A DNA stretch of 64,000 nt from Chitinophaga filiformis. Its GTDB lineage: Bacteria > Bacteroidota > Bacteroidia > Chitinophagales > Chitinophagaceae. Positions within the stretch are counted from its first letter, which is position 1. Each line of letters begins with the position of its first letter. The stretch is from the NCBI RefSeq assembly GCF_900102545.1, contig NZ_FNBN01000003.1, positions 611,461 to 675,460 of the forward strand. The letters run 5' to 3'. The position numbers and the translations under genes are program-made. The notes below the pieces were generated by a model. The model saw nothing but the letters and a program-made list of their open reading frames with translations, ran no database searches and was not told the origin of the DNA. Of this stretch, positions 39,240 through 48,576 are shown piece after piece.

Positions 39240-40190
39240 ATGGATGCACCGGTTCCTGCCAGGCCTACAACTGCTTTTTTTGATAGGCGAAATATGCTGA
39301 TCGTTACTGCGATCAGCATTGCTTATCTGTTGCTTTCCACCTGGCTGGTTGGCTTTAAGAGTGATCAGCTGTGGCTGATAGCGATTTTCAATGTTTGCTA
39401 TTACGTATCAAGACCGACCCGGCGTTTTATACTGGGTTTTTCGATCTTCATTTTTTACTGGATCGTGTTCGACTATATGAAGGCCTTCCCGAATTACCTG
39501 ACGGGACCTGTACATATTAAGGACATCTACGAGACAGAAAAAGCATGGTTTGGCGTGATGATGGATGGAGTGAGAGTTACTCCCAATGAATACTGGCTGC
39601 ATCATACCCGCGTATGGCTGGATGTGCTGACAGGATCATTCTATTTATGCTGGGTGCCGGTACCGCTGGCATTTGCTACATACCTGTTCTATAAGGATAG
39701 GCTGGCATTCCTGCATTTTGCCTTTACCTTTATACTGGTTAACTGGGTGGGATATATCGTTTATTACACCTATCCCGCTGCGCCACCATGGTATGTACAG
39801 ATGCATGGTTTTGATTTCATTGCGAGCACACCGGGTAATACAGCAGGACTGGCCAGGTTTGACGCTGCGCTGAACGTTAATATCTTCGGATCATTATATG
39901 CAAAAGGATCAAACGTATTTGCGGCAATGCCATCATTGCATTCTGCATATCCGCTGATCGTATTCTTTTATGCGAGGAAGACCACTAATTTGTTCTTTAC
40001 AACCATTTTCGGCATCATTGCCCTCGGTATCTGGTTTGCAGCAGTTTACACCAGCCATCACTATGTGCTGGATGTATTGGCAGGTATTGCCTGTGCGGCC
40101 GTAGGTATTGCCTTATACCGGCTCGTATTAATGAGAAGTGTGGCTTATAATGAGCGGATCAGCAAGTATTATGCAGCTGTTACGAAGTAG
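39240..40190 (+). CDS. PAP2 superfamily protein, probable inositol phosphoceramide synthase
   Basis: 316 residues with about six membrane helices. The PAP2/AUR1-type catalytic motifs are present: YPAAPPW (178-184), MPSLHSAYP with H234, and TSHHYVLDVLAG with H274 and D278. AUR1 and related bacterial enzymes transfer phosphoinositol from phosphatidylinositol to ceramide. As the last gene after spt, inositol-phosphate synthase and PI-phosphate synthase, that role fits best. The 3' end overlaps the convergent minus-strand gene by 11 bases. Confidence 0.82.
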   Translation: MDAPVPARPTTAFFDRRNMLIVTAISIAYLLLSTWLVGFKSDQLWLIAIFNVCYYVSRPTRRFILGFSIFIFYWIVFDYMKAFPNYLTGPVHIKDIYETEKAWFGVMMDGVRVTPNEYWLHHTRVWLDVLTGSFYLCWVPVPLAFATYLFYKDRLAFLHFAFTFILVNWVGYIVYYTYPAAPPWYVQMHGFDFIASTPGNTAGLARFDAALNVNIFGSLYAKGSNVFAAMPSLHSAYPLIVFFYARKTTNLFFTTIFGIIALGIWFAAVYTSHHYVLDVLAGIACAAVGIALYRLVLMRSVAYNERISKYYAAVTK

Positions 40191-41397
40191 CAGCTTTTTG
40201 TTTGTCCAGGCGGCGTAACAATTCTTCCACTTCATTGCCATAATTACGTTTAAAGTGAAATCGTTGCGCCTTTAGCAGCATTTCCCTGGCAGTGTCTTCG
40301 TCTTGTTCTTTCAGGGCGAGCAATGCCAGGTTTCTGTAGGCATAGGCATTGCCTTTATTGAACTGCAGTGATTTCAATATGAGTTCCCTGGCAGCTACCG
40401 GAAATCCCAGGTGCATCAGTACATACCCTTTATTGTTGTAGGCATAGGCACATTCTTCATCATATGCTATAGCCTGATCGAAATAAGAGATCGCCTCCAC
40501 ATACAGCTCCAGCTTAATACACTCAAACCCAAGGCTATTCAGCAATTCGGAAGATCCCGGATTCAGGGATAGGGCATGTGCGTACAGGCGTTGTGCCCAT
40601 GCATGGTTGCCCAACTCACTGTAACAATGCGCTACTTCTGCCAGCACGCCTGTATGTTGCGGATGTTTCTTGTGTACCTTTTCATAAAAGGGGAGGGCCT
40701 TCTGAAAATTCCTTTCCACTCTCCAGGTCACCCCCGACAGCCACAATGCGTTCACATGATCGGGCTGCATCTGTAACACCAGGTGGCAAAGTGCCCGGCA
40801 CCTGTGTATATCATTATATTGCAGCAGGGCCTGTGCCTCCCCGAAATATCTTTCCACAGCAAGTTTCTTTTGCCGGGGACCGTAAAACAGCCGGATCAGC
40901 GGGTGGAAGAAACTGACATGGGAAGTTTTGATACGGGGGCTACGGAAAGGGACATCGACCTGGATCTTCCTGAGCGCCAGGATCTGTTCCAGGTAGCCGT
41001 CGAAGATGATACCAAGGGACTGGAATTTGTACTGGCAGCGGTTTTCTATGCTGAGCAGCGAGAGAATGATGTGCTGCGGGTGGAGCTGTTCATCTCCCAG
41101 CTTTTTCTGGTAGTAAGCCGCATTTTCCAGCATTCTTTCGGCCTCGGTCATGATGGGTACTTTGGGCCTGTTACCCGCAGGAATGGGCGTACCGGGGCGT
41201 TGTTCCCAGTTAAGAGCATGCAGCCACTGGACAAGCTTTTCCCTGTCAGATGCATCGATCGCGATATCACTGGCGTAGGAGTCCAGAATACCCAGGAGGA
41301 TCATCTGACTGTCTATGTAAAAAAGCTTCCTTTCCAGGCTAAAAGTCCTGGCATAGGCAAATGCTGTCTTCAGTTCATAGGAGGAAGTCAAAAGCAT
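40180..41397 (-). CDS. Clp-N-like and TPR repeat protein
   Basis: 405 residues from ATG 41397; the frame opens two codons earlier at a TTG. The N-terminal part has two Clp-N-type repeats (ELKTAFAYARTFSLERKLFYIDSQMILLGIL near the start, split by other residues, and LHPQHIILSLLS near 105). The C-terminal half (about 190-400) holds five or so TPR units, such as NALWLSGVTWRVERNFQKAL and YAYNNKGYVLMHLGFPVAA. There is no ATPase domain, so it is an adaptor-like protein rather than a chaperone. Its stop lies inside the convergent IPC-synthase-like gene. The function is unknown. Confidence 0.75.
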   Translation of the reverse strand: MLLTSSYELKTAFAYARTFSLERKLFYIDSQMILLGILDSYASDIAIDASDREKLVQWLHALNWEQRPGTPIPAGNRPKVPIMTEAERMLENAAYYQKKLGDEQLHPQHIILSLLSIENRCQYKFQSLGIIFDGYLEQILALRKIQVDVPFRSPRIKTSHVSFFHPLIRLFYGPRQKKLAVERYFGEAQALLQYNDIHRCRALCHLVLQMQPDHVNALWLSGVTWRVERNFQKALPFYEKVHKKHPQHTGVLAEVAHCYSELGNHAWAQRLYAHALSLNPGSSELLNSLGFECIKLELYVEAISYFDQAIAYDEECAYAYNNKGYVLMHLGFPVAARELILKSLQFNKGNAYAYRNLALLALKEQDEDTAREMLLKAQRFHFKRNYGNEVEELLRRLDKQKAATS

Positions 41398-41419
41398 CAG
41401 CAATGGTTAAGTACAATAT

Positions 41420-41427
41420 CAAATTTA
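41420..41427 (-). promoter_or_regulatory. possible -7 element for the TPR gene
   Basis: On the minus strand TAAATTTG matches TAnnTTTG exactly, 23 bases before the start codon. The nearest TTTG that could be a -33 element (41455-41458) is too far away (27 bases), so the call is weak. Confidence 0.3.
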
Positions 41428-41689
41428 TATTATTTATGGGTATCTGCCAGCGGTCAAATTACCAGAGTTCAATGCGCTGATACCTCATGCCGGGGCCTCA
41501 CTGAGAATCAGCATCAATGCGGATTCTCCGTTAAAACAAGTATACCCTTTTTCACTGCAATTAGATTGTTACTGAGTGTGTTATCTTAGGGAAATTAACA
41601 TTGGAACAGTACAGGCCGTGTAGCCATTGACTATTTTAATGTTTGATATTCATATTTACTGGTTTTTTAATAATTCCTACCTTCATTCT

Positions 41690-42382
41690 ATGGAAGAGTC
41701 AGAAAAATTAAAAAGGGTCGTAGAAGCCCGCATGAAACTCAAGGCCCGCTTTGAGGACAAGATGCAGCAAACGCCCTCTGTGGCAGACAGCAGGCCTATG
41801 GGATCTGGTAATCCTAACCGCCATGGTATGCCGGTAGTGCCAGTTGGTCAGATTATTACGCATAAGTGGCCTGTACTGGATCTGGGGATCGAACCCGATG
41901 TGCCGCTGGAAGAGTGGAAGCTGATCATCGACGGGGCTGTAGAGCATCCGCTGGAACTGAGCTGGGAAGATTTTATGGCCTTGCCGCAAACGGAAGATAC
42001 TTCCGACTTCCATTGCGTGACTACCTGGTCTAAATTGAATATGAACTGGAAAGGCGTACGTCTGCTCGACCTGGCAGCGCTGGCCCAGCCCAGGGAGAAT
42101 GCCACGCATATCCTGTGTTATGGATATGACGACTATACTACCAATGTTTCCCTGGAGGAAGCCCTGAAGCCAGATGTACTATTGGTGCATACCTATGAAG
42201 GATTGCCTTTGCCAAAGGAACACGGTGGCCCGGTGAGAATGATCACGCCGCAGTTATATGCCTGGAAAGGATCGAAATGGATTCATAGGATTGAATTCCT
42301 TACACAGAATAAATTAGGCTTCTGGGAAGAGCGGGGTTACTCCAATACCGCGTACCCATGGAGAAATGACCGTTATAGCTGA
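41690..42382 (+). CDS. sulfite oxidase-like molybdopterin oxidoreductase
   Basis: 230 residues from ATG 41690. The open frame reaches back to 41627, but the 21 extra codons are AT-rich and unlike the family. It has a single Oxidored_molyb domain (PF00174) with the likely molybdenum-ligand cysteine in FHCVTTWSK, followed by WKGVRLLDL, EHGGPVRMI and the PQLYAWKGSKWI segment. There is no signal peptide or Tat motif, so it is cytoplasmic, unlike MsrP. It is monocistronic. The electron donor and substrate are unknown. Confidence 0.85.
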   Translation: MEESEKLKRVVEARMKLKARFEDKMQQTPSVADSRPMGSGNPNRHGMPVVPVGQIITHKWPVLDLGIEPDVPLEEWKLIIDGAVEHPLELSWEDFMALPQTEDTSDFHCVTTWSKLNMNWKGVRLLDLAALAQPRENATHILCYGYDDYTTNVSLEEALKPDVLLVHTYEGLPLPKEHGGPVRMITPQLYAWKGSKWIHRIEFLTQNKLGFWEERGYSNTAYPWRNDRYS

Positions 42383-42886
42383 CATATTTTCCCTGGTGCG
42401 GATAATTGAATTATTCATCCCTGTTTTTCCCGGGGCTATAAACATACAGCTCGCCCGTGGTGAGCTGTTACATTAATTGGTTATAATTATCTCCGGGACC
42501 CTATTTCTCACCCCTAATTGTTTGATTTTTATCATTTTTACTTTGTTATGTGTAATTCTGTTGATGTGACAGATCGTAGTTTTGTGCTCTCAAAAAGAAC
42601 GTACTGTTGGCAAAGAATATGTCAGATCACTAAAATAGGGGATGCATATAACCAGGTTTGGTAATTTTTAATGAGCGCAGATAGTTTGAGCTTTGCATAC
42701 CCGATCAGCGTAATTATCAACAGCCATCAGGGCAAAAATAATAACAGAATGTCACGCAGCGCCTAAAATAGCCGCTGCGTAACGCCCCGCTGTCATGACA
42801 ACTGTGACAGGAACTTATGTTACATGAACAGTGTAAACAGTTGTAGGTTTAGCAATGGCTGGAGTATTCCTACTTTAGCCTTTTTT
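42383..42886. other. 504-base gap between convergent genes
   Basis: It contains a small stem ACAGCTC/GAGCTGT (42446-42468) that may end the molybdoenzyme transcript. It also holds a plus-strand -7-like TAGTTTTG (42577-42584), a stem ACGCAGCG/CGCTGCGT (42754-42780) and a strong plus-strand terminator (42857-42888). A 31-codon frame (42671-42766) is present but shows no family or codon signal I trust. Confidence 0.6.
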
Positions 42887-42888
42887 TT
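42590..42888 (+). ncRNA. candidate small RNA
   Basis: Predicted from a -7-like box TAGTTTTG at 42577-42584, an internal stem at 42754-42780 and a rho-independent terminator at 42857-42888 on the same strand. There is no convincing coding frame in between. The -33 box is poor and the transcript start is approximate. The alternative is that the terminator simply ends read-through from the molybdoenzyme gene. Confidence 0.3.
42857..42888 (+). terminator. rho-independent terminator, plus strand
   Basis: GGCTGGAGTA (42857-42866), loop TTCC and TACTTTAGCC (42871-42880) form a 10-pair stem with two G-T pairs. Eight T residues follow. The T-run is on the plus side only, so it does not serve the convergent gene whose stop codon it touches. 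Confidence 0.8.
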
Positions 42889-44482
42889 ATTCTTCCGGCG
42901 TCAGCCACACCAACCTTGATTTTCTTGCCGTACTGGTCATCTCTAACTTGAGCGTTACATAAGTATTGGTGGCTTTGTTATAATCTGAAAGATTGAATAC
43001 TGCCAGTGTATGTTTCTCATCCTTCCTCAATGGACCAAAGAACAAACTCCGTTGCGGTGCAGGCGTTCCTGTTACATAGGAGTATGCCTGTCCGCCGGAT
43101 AGTGCACGCAATTGTACAATATTTCCGTTCTCGGGATGTGTGTTCTGTTCTGCATCATTCATAAGAACGTATAATTTGTTCTTTGTATGCAGATAGGCAA
43201 ACGAACGGTATTGTTCCGCCTGGATCAGATGCTGGGCAGACATTTTTCTTTGTGCGATATAGAAAGAAGGGTAGGAGGTGTTTTTGAGATATTGCTTTTT
43301 CGGAATGAAGCTGGTAGAAAGCATTTTACCATTTACATCAAATGAGGCAACTGCCACGTCATTCAGCATATAGTAAGTATAGGGCGTAGCATCCCGTGGC
43401 GTATGTTTTTCGTTGATCAGTTCTTCGTAAATAATAGAAAAGCTGCCGTCATCATTGATGACGAGGTCCTGCGGCATGCCTGTGAATGTTTCTTTTGCTC
43501 CATACAGCTTCTTTTTCTGCACATCAGCTTCTGTCGGATATATATTGATCTCCTGCTCAACTTTGGCTTTAAAAGGGTCTATAATGAGCAGGAATCCTTG
43601 GTAAGGCTGTGGATTAGCATCTTCTATATGAGCAGTGCCCAGCAGCATTAGTTTTTTAGTAACAGGATTGAACCGCACAATGGCGCTATCAGCAATACGG
43701 TTCTCAGACAGATCCAGTAGTTCAGAAGTCATACGCCTTCCGTTTTTAGGTAGCGTCATCATTACCAGTTGTCCTTCACGGTCACCGGAGGCGATCTCAT
43801 TGTACGCAAATCCCAGGATGCATACCCTGTCATCTCCCAATACAGCCATATCCAGGTAGTTCAGAGAGGCATATTTAAAAGCCGGTTGATAGAAGGCACG
43901 GCTGAGTTCCTGGTGATTTCCATTATATACGACTACCTCCATCTGATTTTTATCTGCCAGACCGCTGTTATCGCGACGGATGAATACCGCATAGTTGTCG
44001 CTGTAAGGATCTTTACTGACAGAGAAAGAGTTCACAGGGTCAAATTCAGGGATCCAGCGTACATCCTTGAACAGGTATTTTTCTGCTTCCGCAATCTTTT
44101 CCTCCCATTCCAGGTTGCCGGTGGTTCCATCAAACAATAACTTGTGGAGAACAGGTGTTCTTTCCTGTACCTCACTGATCAGGAGTGCAATAGTTCCATT
44201 GGTTTCGAAAATAGCATTGACGCGGGCTCCCTTCAGTTTCCCGAAAGAAGGGTCGTGATGTTTGAAACCCGCCAGCTTGTGTTCGGGATTGTAAATGGTA
44301 AGATCTATACCGTTTCTGGCGCTCAGGTGTACAACAACGGTATTGCCGTTTTTAAGCTGGAGTATTTTTGCATAGCCGGTTTCAGGTTCCTCAAATAAGG
44401 GAGTTTCAGCTACAGTCTTGAATTGTGCATAGGCAAATGCCTGTAACAGTGTCACCATGCACATCAGGGTGATCTTTTTCAT
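42887..44482 (-). CDS. exported protein of unknown function
   Basis: 531 residues with a signal peptide (MKKITLMCMVTLLQAFAYA, cleavage before QF). The rest is made of repeated beta-strand pairs with DG or NG turns (TPLFEEPETGYAKILQLKNGNTVVV, broken by variable residues; NDDGSFSIIYEEL; FDVNGKMLSTSF). This suggests a propeller-like fold of the kind found in periplasmic proteins. I see no catalytic motif and no T9SS tail. Its stop codon overlaps the T-run of the plus-strand terminator. It has a 64-base gap to the helicase, which lies upstream on the same strand. No function is assigned. Confidence 0.65.
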   Translation of the reverse strand: MKKITLMCMVTLLQAFAYAQFKTVAETPLFEEPETGYAKILQLKNGNTVVVHLSARNGIDLTIYNPEHKLAGFKHHDPSFGKLKGARVNAIFETNGTIALLISEVQERTPVLHKLLFDGTTGNLEWEEKIAEAEKYLFKDVRWIPEFDPVNSFSVSKDPYSDNYAVFIRRDNSGLADKNQMEVVVYNGNHQELSRAFYQPAFKYASLNYLDMAVLGDDRVCILGFAYNEIASGDREGQLVMMTLPKNGRRMTSELLDLSENRIADSAIVRFNPVTKKLMLLGTAHIEDANPQPYQGFLLIIDPFKAKVEQEINIYPTEADVQKKKLYGAKETFTGMPQDLVINDDGSFSIIYEELINEKHTPRDATPYTYYMLNDVAVASFDVNGKMLSTSFIPKKQYLKNTSYPSFYIAQRKMSAQHLIQAEQYRSFAYLHTKNKLYVLMNDAEQNTHPENGNIVQLRALSGGQAYSYVTGTPAPQRSLFFGPLRKDEKHTLAVFNLSDYNKATNTYVTLKLEMTSTARKSRLVWLTPEE

Positions 44483-44546
44483 AGGTTCAGGTTGTTAGGA
44501 TGGATATAATGACAATACTGGCGATAAAGATATCAAAATTTCCGGC

Positions 44547-46454
44547 CTAGTTATCCATAAATTCCCAGGCGCTCTGGTAGGCGTTTTGCTGCTCTGCATA
44601 GGAGATGAATCCTGCATAGAAGGGCAATTGGGACAATGTAGCGCTGTCGCCGATGATCACCAGCTTCTTACGCGCCCTTGTCATGGCTACGTTCATACGG
44701 CGGATATCCGACAGGAAGCCGATCTTATTATCGTTGTTGCTCCTGGTCATGCTGATGTATACAATATCCCTTTCCTGTCCCTGGAAACTATCGATCGTAT
44801 TCACAGAGATCTTATCCCCGTAGGATTGCAGCTCCGGAGAGTACTGCAGTTGTTCCTTCAGGAGATGGATCTGCTGTTTATAGGGGGAAATGATGGCAAT
44901 GGAAGGGAAATCTTCCTGCTGGTAATGAGGAGTGAGCCCTGATACGAGCTGTGTCAGGTGTTTGAACAGGAAGGCTGCTTCCTCCGGATTGGTGGTACTG
45001 GTACCTTCGGATTTTTCGTCAAATCCGCAGCCAGCGGTATCCACAAAGGAGAGGGGCATATCCTGGGGGAAGAGGGTATGTCCGGCTACCGAAGCATGGG
45101 CCTTCAGCTTGTCTTCATAGAAGATGGCAGAAGAATATCCCATGATCATCTGGTGCATGCGGTATTGTTCCTCCAGCAGCACAACTGATTCGGGATGCCT
45201 GGACGTGCATTTTTCCAGCAGGGTGGTACTCAGACCGTTCCTGGCGGCTTCATCTGACTTAACGGTAGGTGACAGCTGGCAATGGTCGCCGGCCAGCACT
45301 ACTTTCTGTGCCTTCAGGACAGGGATCCAGCAGGCAGGTTCCAGAGCCTGTCCGGCTTCGTCAATGACGATAGTATGGTATTTCAGCTGGCGTACGGTGT
45401 AGTGATTGGCGCCCACCAGGGTAGCCGTGATCACCTGGGCCTTTGCCAGCAGGTCGTCCATGATGTATTGTTCCGTATTTTCGATGGATTTCATGATACT
45501 GCGGGCCTCGTCAAACAGCGCCTTGCGTTGTTCCCTTTCTGCCTTCCCGAAGTTCCGCTTGTATTTGTGGGCCATGTCCCTGAATTCATTGGCCTGTTTT
45601 TTCAGACGTTTGATCTCCTTCATGCTGTTGTGTTCTGCCATCCGGCTATCCAGCGTCAGGGCGGAGAGTCTTTCGGAGACACGGGCAGGATTCCCTACAC
45701 GCAGTACGTTCAGGCCTTCGTCAGACAGTTTTTCGCTCAGCAGGTCTACAGCGGTATTGCTGGGGGCCACTACCAGTATCTGTTTGTTATCCTGTTTGAT
45801 CAGCGCCTTGATGGCCTGTACCAGGGTGGTGGTCTTTCCTGTACCGGGAGGACCATGTACAATAGCCACGTCATTCGCTGCCAGTATCCGGTTCACAGCC
45901 GCCTGCTGGGATTCATTCAGTCGGGGGACGGTAACCGGAGGCAGGTCATCCCGGAAGGTAGGCGATTTCTCTCCGGTCAGTATCCTGATGAGGTGATCAT
46001 TCTCTTCCTTGCTAAGGCGGGTATCAGCCTGTTTAAGGGCATTTTGCATCTCATCGTAGCTGTTGTCGTCAAACAGCAGGTCAATGCCCAGTTTGCCATT
46101 ATTAGCCCATTCCGGCAATTCATCCGTACGGAGTGTGATTTTCAGGCGGTTACCGCCCTGGTAGGAGATCGTGCCTTCTATACGGTCGGTTTTAGGATCA
46201 TGATTCGAAAAAAGGACTGCTGAAACGCCAAAACGGAGCTGGTGAACGACATCCTGGTGAGTGGTACGCTCCACTTCCACGGTGAGATAGTCTCCCCGGC
46301 TCATTTCTGAACCTCTGATGGCGATAGGGTACCAGGTAAGTCCATTAGCCCTGCGTTCGGCTACAGACGTTGATGCTGTCATTTCCAGATATGCTTTCCT
46401 GTCTACTTCCCGCTCTGTTTTCAGTAATTCAAGCAGCTTTTTGAAATAATCCAT
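44547..46454 (-). CDS. superfamily I DNA/RNA helicase (UPF1/IGHMBP2-like)
   Basis: 635 residues from the ATG at 46454. The open frame starts 25 codons earlier, but that part crosses a hairpin and a -7 element. The core carries Walker A GPPGTGKT (201-208), DEAG in TIVIDEAGQALEP, GDHCQLSPTV (motif III), LLEEQYRMH (motif IV region), SVNTIDSFQGQERDIV (motif V) and NVAMTRARKKLVIIGD (motif VI). The N-terminal 180 residues form the oligonucleotide-binding 1B/stalk region of IGHMBP2-type helicases. The role in DNA or RNA metabolism is not specified by the context. Confidence 0.9.
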   Translation of the reverse strand: MDYFKKLLELLKTEREVDRKAYLEMTASTSVAERRANGLTWYPIAIRGSEMSRGDYLTVEVERTTHQDVVHQLRFGVSAVLFSNHDPKTDRIEGTISYQGGNRLKITLRTDELPEWANNGKLGIDLLFDDNSYDEMQNALKQADTRLSKEENDHLIRILTGEKSPTFRDDLPPVTVPRLNESQQAAVNRILAANDVAIVHGPPGTGKTTTLVQAIKALIKQDNKQILVVAPSNTAVDLLSEKLSDEGLNVLRVGNPARVSERLSALTLDSRMAEHNSMKEIKRLKKQANEFRDMAHKYKRNFGKAEREQRKALFDEARSIMKSIENTEQYIMDDLLAKAQVITATLVGANHYTVRQLKYHTIVIDEAGQALEPACWIPVLKAQKVVLAGDHCQLSPTVKSDEAARNGLSTTLLEKCTSRHPESVVLLEEQYRMHQMIMGYSSAIFYEDKLKAHASVAGHTLFPQDMPLSFVDTAGCGFDEKSEGTSTTNPEEAAFLFKHLTQLVSGLTPHYQQEDFPSIAIISPYKQQIHLLKEQLQYSPELQSYGDKISVNTIDSFQGQERDIVYISMTRSNNDNKIGFLSDIRRMNVAMTRARKKLVIIGDSATLSQLPFYAGFISYAEQQNAYQSAWEFMDN

Positions 46455-46458
46455 TTTG

Positions 46459-46466
46459 CAAAGGTA
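46459..46466 (-). promoter_or_regulatory. -7 element almost touching the helicase start codon
   Basis: On the minus strand TACCTTTG is an exact TAnnTTTG match, with the ATG beginning 5 bases after its last G. If used, the mRNA would be leaderless or nearly so. No TTTG -33 element is visible upstream. Confidence 0.3.
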
Positions 46467-46500
46467 AGACGAATGGAAGATATTCGGGGGAATGGAGGAA

Positions 46501-46536
46501 ACACGGGGTGTATCAAAAGTATGATACACCCTGTGT
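46501..46536 (-). terminator. 15-bp hairpin after the GH18 gene
   Basis: ACACGGGGTGTATCA (46501-46515) and TGATACACCCTGTGT (46522-46536) pair with one mismatch around a 6-base loop. It lies 86 bases beyond the GH18 stop and upstream of the helicase start. There is no T-run, so termination is likely but not certain. Confidence 0.5.
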
Positions 46537-46621
46537 CGATTCGTATCCCTGATGGAGCCAGATAATCATTTAGACAATTCTCAACGCCTAATTTACTGTT
46601 GAGCCTTCCTCTGTCCGTTGA

Positions 46622-47608
46622 CTATTTCTTCAGCCTTTGAATAATATTAGTGGTATAACTGATATCCTTCGTGATATTACCGCTCTGATCTTTATTGTGA
46701 TAGCTGCAACCGAAGATGAATTCCATCATACCGCTACCGGGAGCGGAGGCTCTGAGCGTATCCGCAATTTTCAGTTCCTCGCCCGGCACAGTTGCCTGTC
46801 CGGCATTGATGGCACAGCCTGCGCCTACACCGATCAACACATTCTGACGGTTGCCGATGCCATCTCCATACGATTTTATCCATTTCATTACATCGGTAGC
46901 CTTGTTCCAATAGGACATCGTCATCACGTAATCAATGTACTGTTTTGACCTTTTGATCTGCTCCAGGTTGTAGTTATTATAGTCTACTACAGACAATATT
47001 CTACCTGTCTTTGAAACCGGACCAAGGTATTTGCTAAGGGCTATAATACTGCTGTCGATATTCGCTGTTCTGACATTACCATATTCCAGGTCAAGATCTA
47101 TACCGTCAAATTTCCATTTGTCCAGAGAATCTTTCACAACTTTCGCCATGGAATCAGCTGCAGCGGAGGATAACTTTACCAGTGCGCCGGCAAAGGAGGT
47201 CGCCACTATCCTGATCCCCCTTTTTTGCAAGGCATGTGCTTTGGTCAGCACATCGCTCCATTCATTCTGACCGGACACACCTCTGTGTTCAAATTCCCAG
47301 CCTCCGGCAGTGGTTCTGCCTATGCCCAGGGTGAAAATGTTGACAACGTCCACGCCATCCGGCATAGCATCCAAAGGGCCTACCGTTGACCGGTCGTAGC
47401 AACAGCCGCCCCAGTAGTCTACCATAATGGGTCTTTTAGTGAGGGGCTTACCATAAAAGGGGGACGTATCTTCCTGATGAGTAGTGTCAGGACCTGGTCC
47501 CGGTGGATTGTTGTTGTCTTTCTTACAGGAATTGGATAAGGTGAGCATTGTACTCAAACATAATAACAACGCGGACGTTTTTACGATAATGTAGAATTTG
47601 GGTTTCAT
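46622..47608 (-). CDS. GH18 family lipoprotein (endo-beta-N-acetylglucosaminidase/chitinase-like)
   Basis: 328 residues. A lipoprotein signal peptide ends LSNSC (Cys28), followed by a Pro/Gly/Asn linker. The TIM-barrel glycoside hydrolase family 18 domain shows the catalytic motif DGIDLDLE (168-175, acid E175). Y-containing strand ends such as MTMSYWNK come later, like the M-Y-D region of GH18. The compact size, without chitin insertion or binding domains, resembles the EndoF/EndoS branch acting on N-glycans. It is probably surface- or periplasm-anchored. The substrate is not decided by the sequence. Confidence 0.85.
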   Translation of the reverse strand: MKPKFYIIVKTSALLLCLSTMLTLSNSCKKDNNNPPGPGPDTTHQEDTSPFYGKPLTKRPIMVDYWGGCCYDRSTVGPLDAMPDGVDVVNIFTLGIGRTTAGGWEFEHRGVSGQNEWSDVLTKAHALQKRGIRIVATSFAGALVKLSSAAADSMAKVVKDSLDKWKFDGIDLDLEYGNVRTANIDSSIIALSKYLGPVSKTGRILSVVDYNNYNLEQIKRSKQYIDYVMTMSYWNKATDVMKWIKSYGDGIGNRQNVLIGVGAGCAINAGQATVPGEELKIADTLRASAPGSGMMEFIFGCSYHNKDQSGNITKDISYTTNIIQRLKK

Positions 47609-47902
47609 GTGTAACCGGATAAATTTAGCGTTAAATGAATCTGTAAAATATAGGCATCAGCAATTACCGGCATGGGTGATTGTCCGCCCTTCAGCAGGTG
47701 TATAATTTAAAAGTCATAAAAAGGGTGATGGAAATGCTATAAAGGCAGTCGCTGACAGCAATAATAAACGCACGAAATGAGATATTCGTATAACCAGAAA
47801 AATGTCTCCCTGTAGCTACATCAGACGGGAAAGACTACAGAATTATTACAGAATTGGCCCCGATATTTGGATACATTCCGGTAATCAGATTATTGATAAA
47901 CT

Positions 47903-48499
47903 ATGGAACTAACGCAAACGGAGTATCTCGCCGAAAAATATGTTATTGATCTGTTTACCCGGTTGGCTTCCACTTATCTGGTATATCACAACCTTTCGCA
48001 TACAGAGCGCGTTGTAGGCCACGCCATGGAAATTGCAGATCATTACAGACTGAATGAAAGAGACAGGTTTATTTTAAGTGTGGCAGCCTGGTTCCATGAT
48101 ACAGGTCACCTTATTACCGATATAGCATTACATGAACAGGCAAGCGTCCGGCTGATGAGATCCTTCTTTATTGATAAAGATGCCGATGAAGCATTGATAG
48201 ATACCATCTCCGAATGTATAATGGCTACCAAATGGCCTACAGCTCCTAAAACACTGCTGGAAGAAATTATCTGTGATGCAGATACCTATCATTTCGGAAC
48301 GAAAGAGTTTGAAATAACAGATGAGTTGGTAAAGAGAGAATTCCAGCTGCGGACACATAAAAACTACGCTCACTGGTGTGATGATACTTTGATGTTATTA
48401 AAAAGCCATCGATTCTTCACTTCCTTTTGCCGTGATAAACTGGATAAAGGGAAAAAAGCAAACATCGCATACATGGAAGCAAAAATAAGATCCAACTAA
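47903..48499 (+). CDS. HD domain phosphohydrolase
   Basis: 198 residues. The HD motif is complete: H33 (NLSHTERVVGHA), H65-D66 (WFHDTGH) and a later Asp in CDADTYHFG. This fits a small metal-dependent phosphohydrolase of the kind found in nucleotide or signalling nucleotide metabolism. It is not part of an operon and the substrate is unknown. A short palindrome, TTCTCCGGAGAA, follows the stop codon. Confidence 0.8.
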   Translation: MELTQTEYLAEKYVIDLFTRLASTYLVYHNLSHTERVVGHAMEIADHYRLNERDRFILSVAAWFHDTGHLITDIALHEQASVRLMRSFFIDKDADEALIDTISECIMATKWPTAPKTLLEEIICDADTYHFGTKEFEITDELVKREFQLRTHKNYAHWCDDTLMLLKSHRFFTSFCRDKLDKGKKANIAYMEAKIRSN

Positions 48500-48576
48500 A
48501 GTTCTCCGGAGAATAGCATATATATTGTCCAAATCGCATATATTACATTTAGATATTCCTACAACTGTTATACACC

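Noticed and set aside
42671..42766. 31-codon frame in the 504-base gap as a small protein
   Set aside because: No upstream translation signal, hydrophobic segment or family pattern could be seen; kept only as a note under the small RNA candidate.
45282..46223. 313-codon plus-strand open frame opposite the helicase gene
   Set aside because: It lies wholly inside the minus-strand helicase, whose motifs I to VI are complete; the antisense frame has Cys- and Gln-rich text with no domain.
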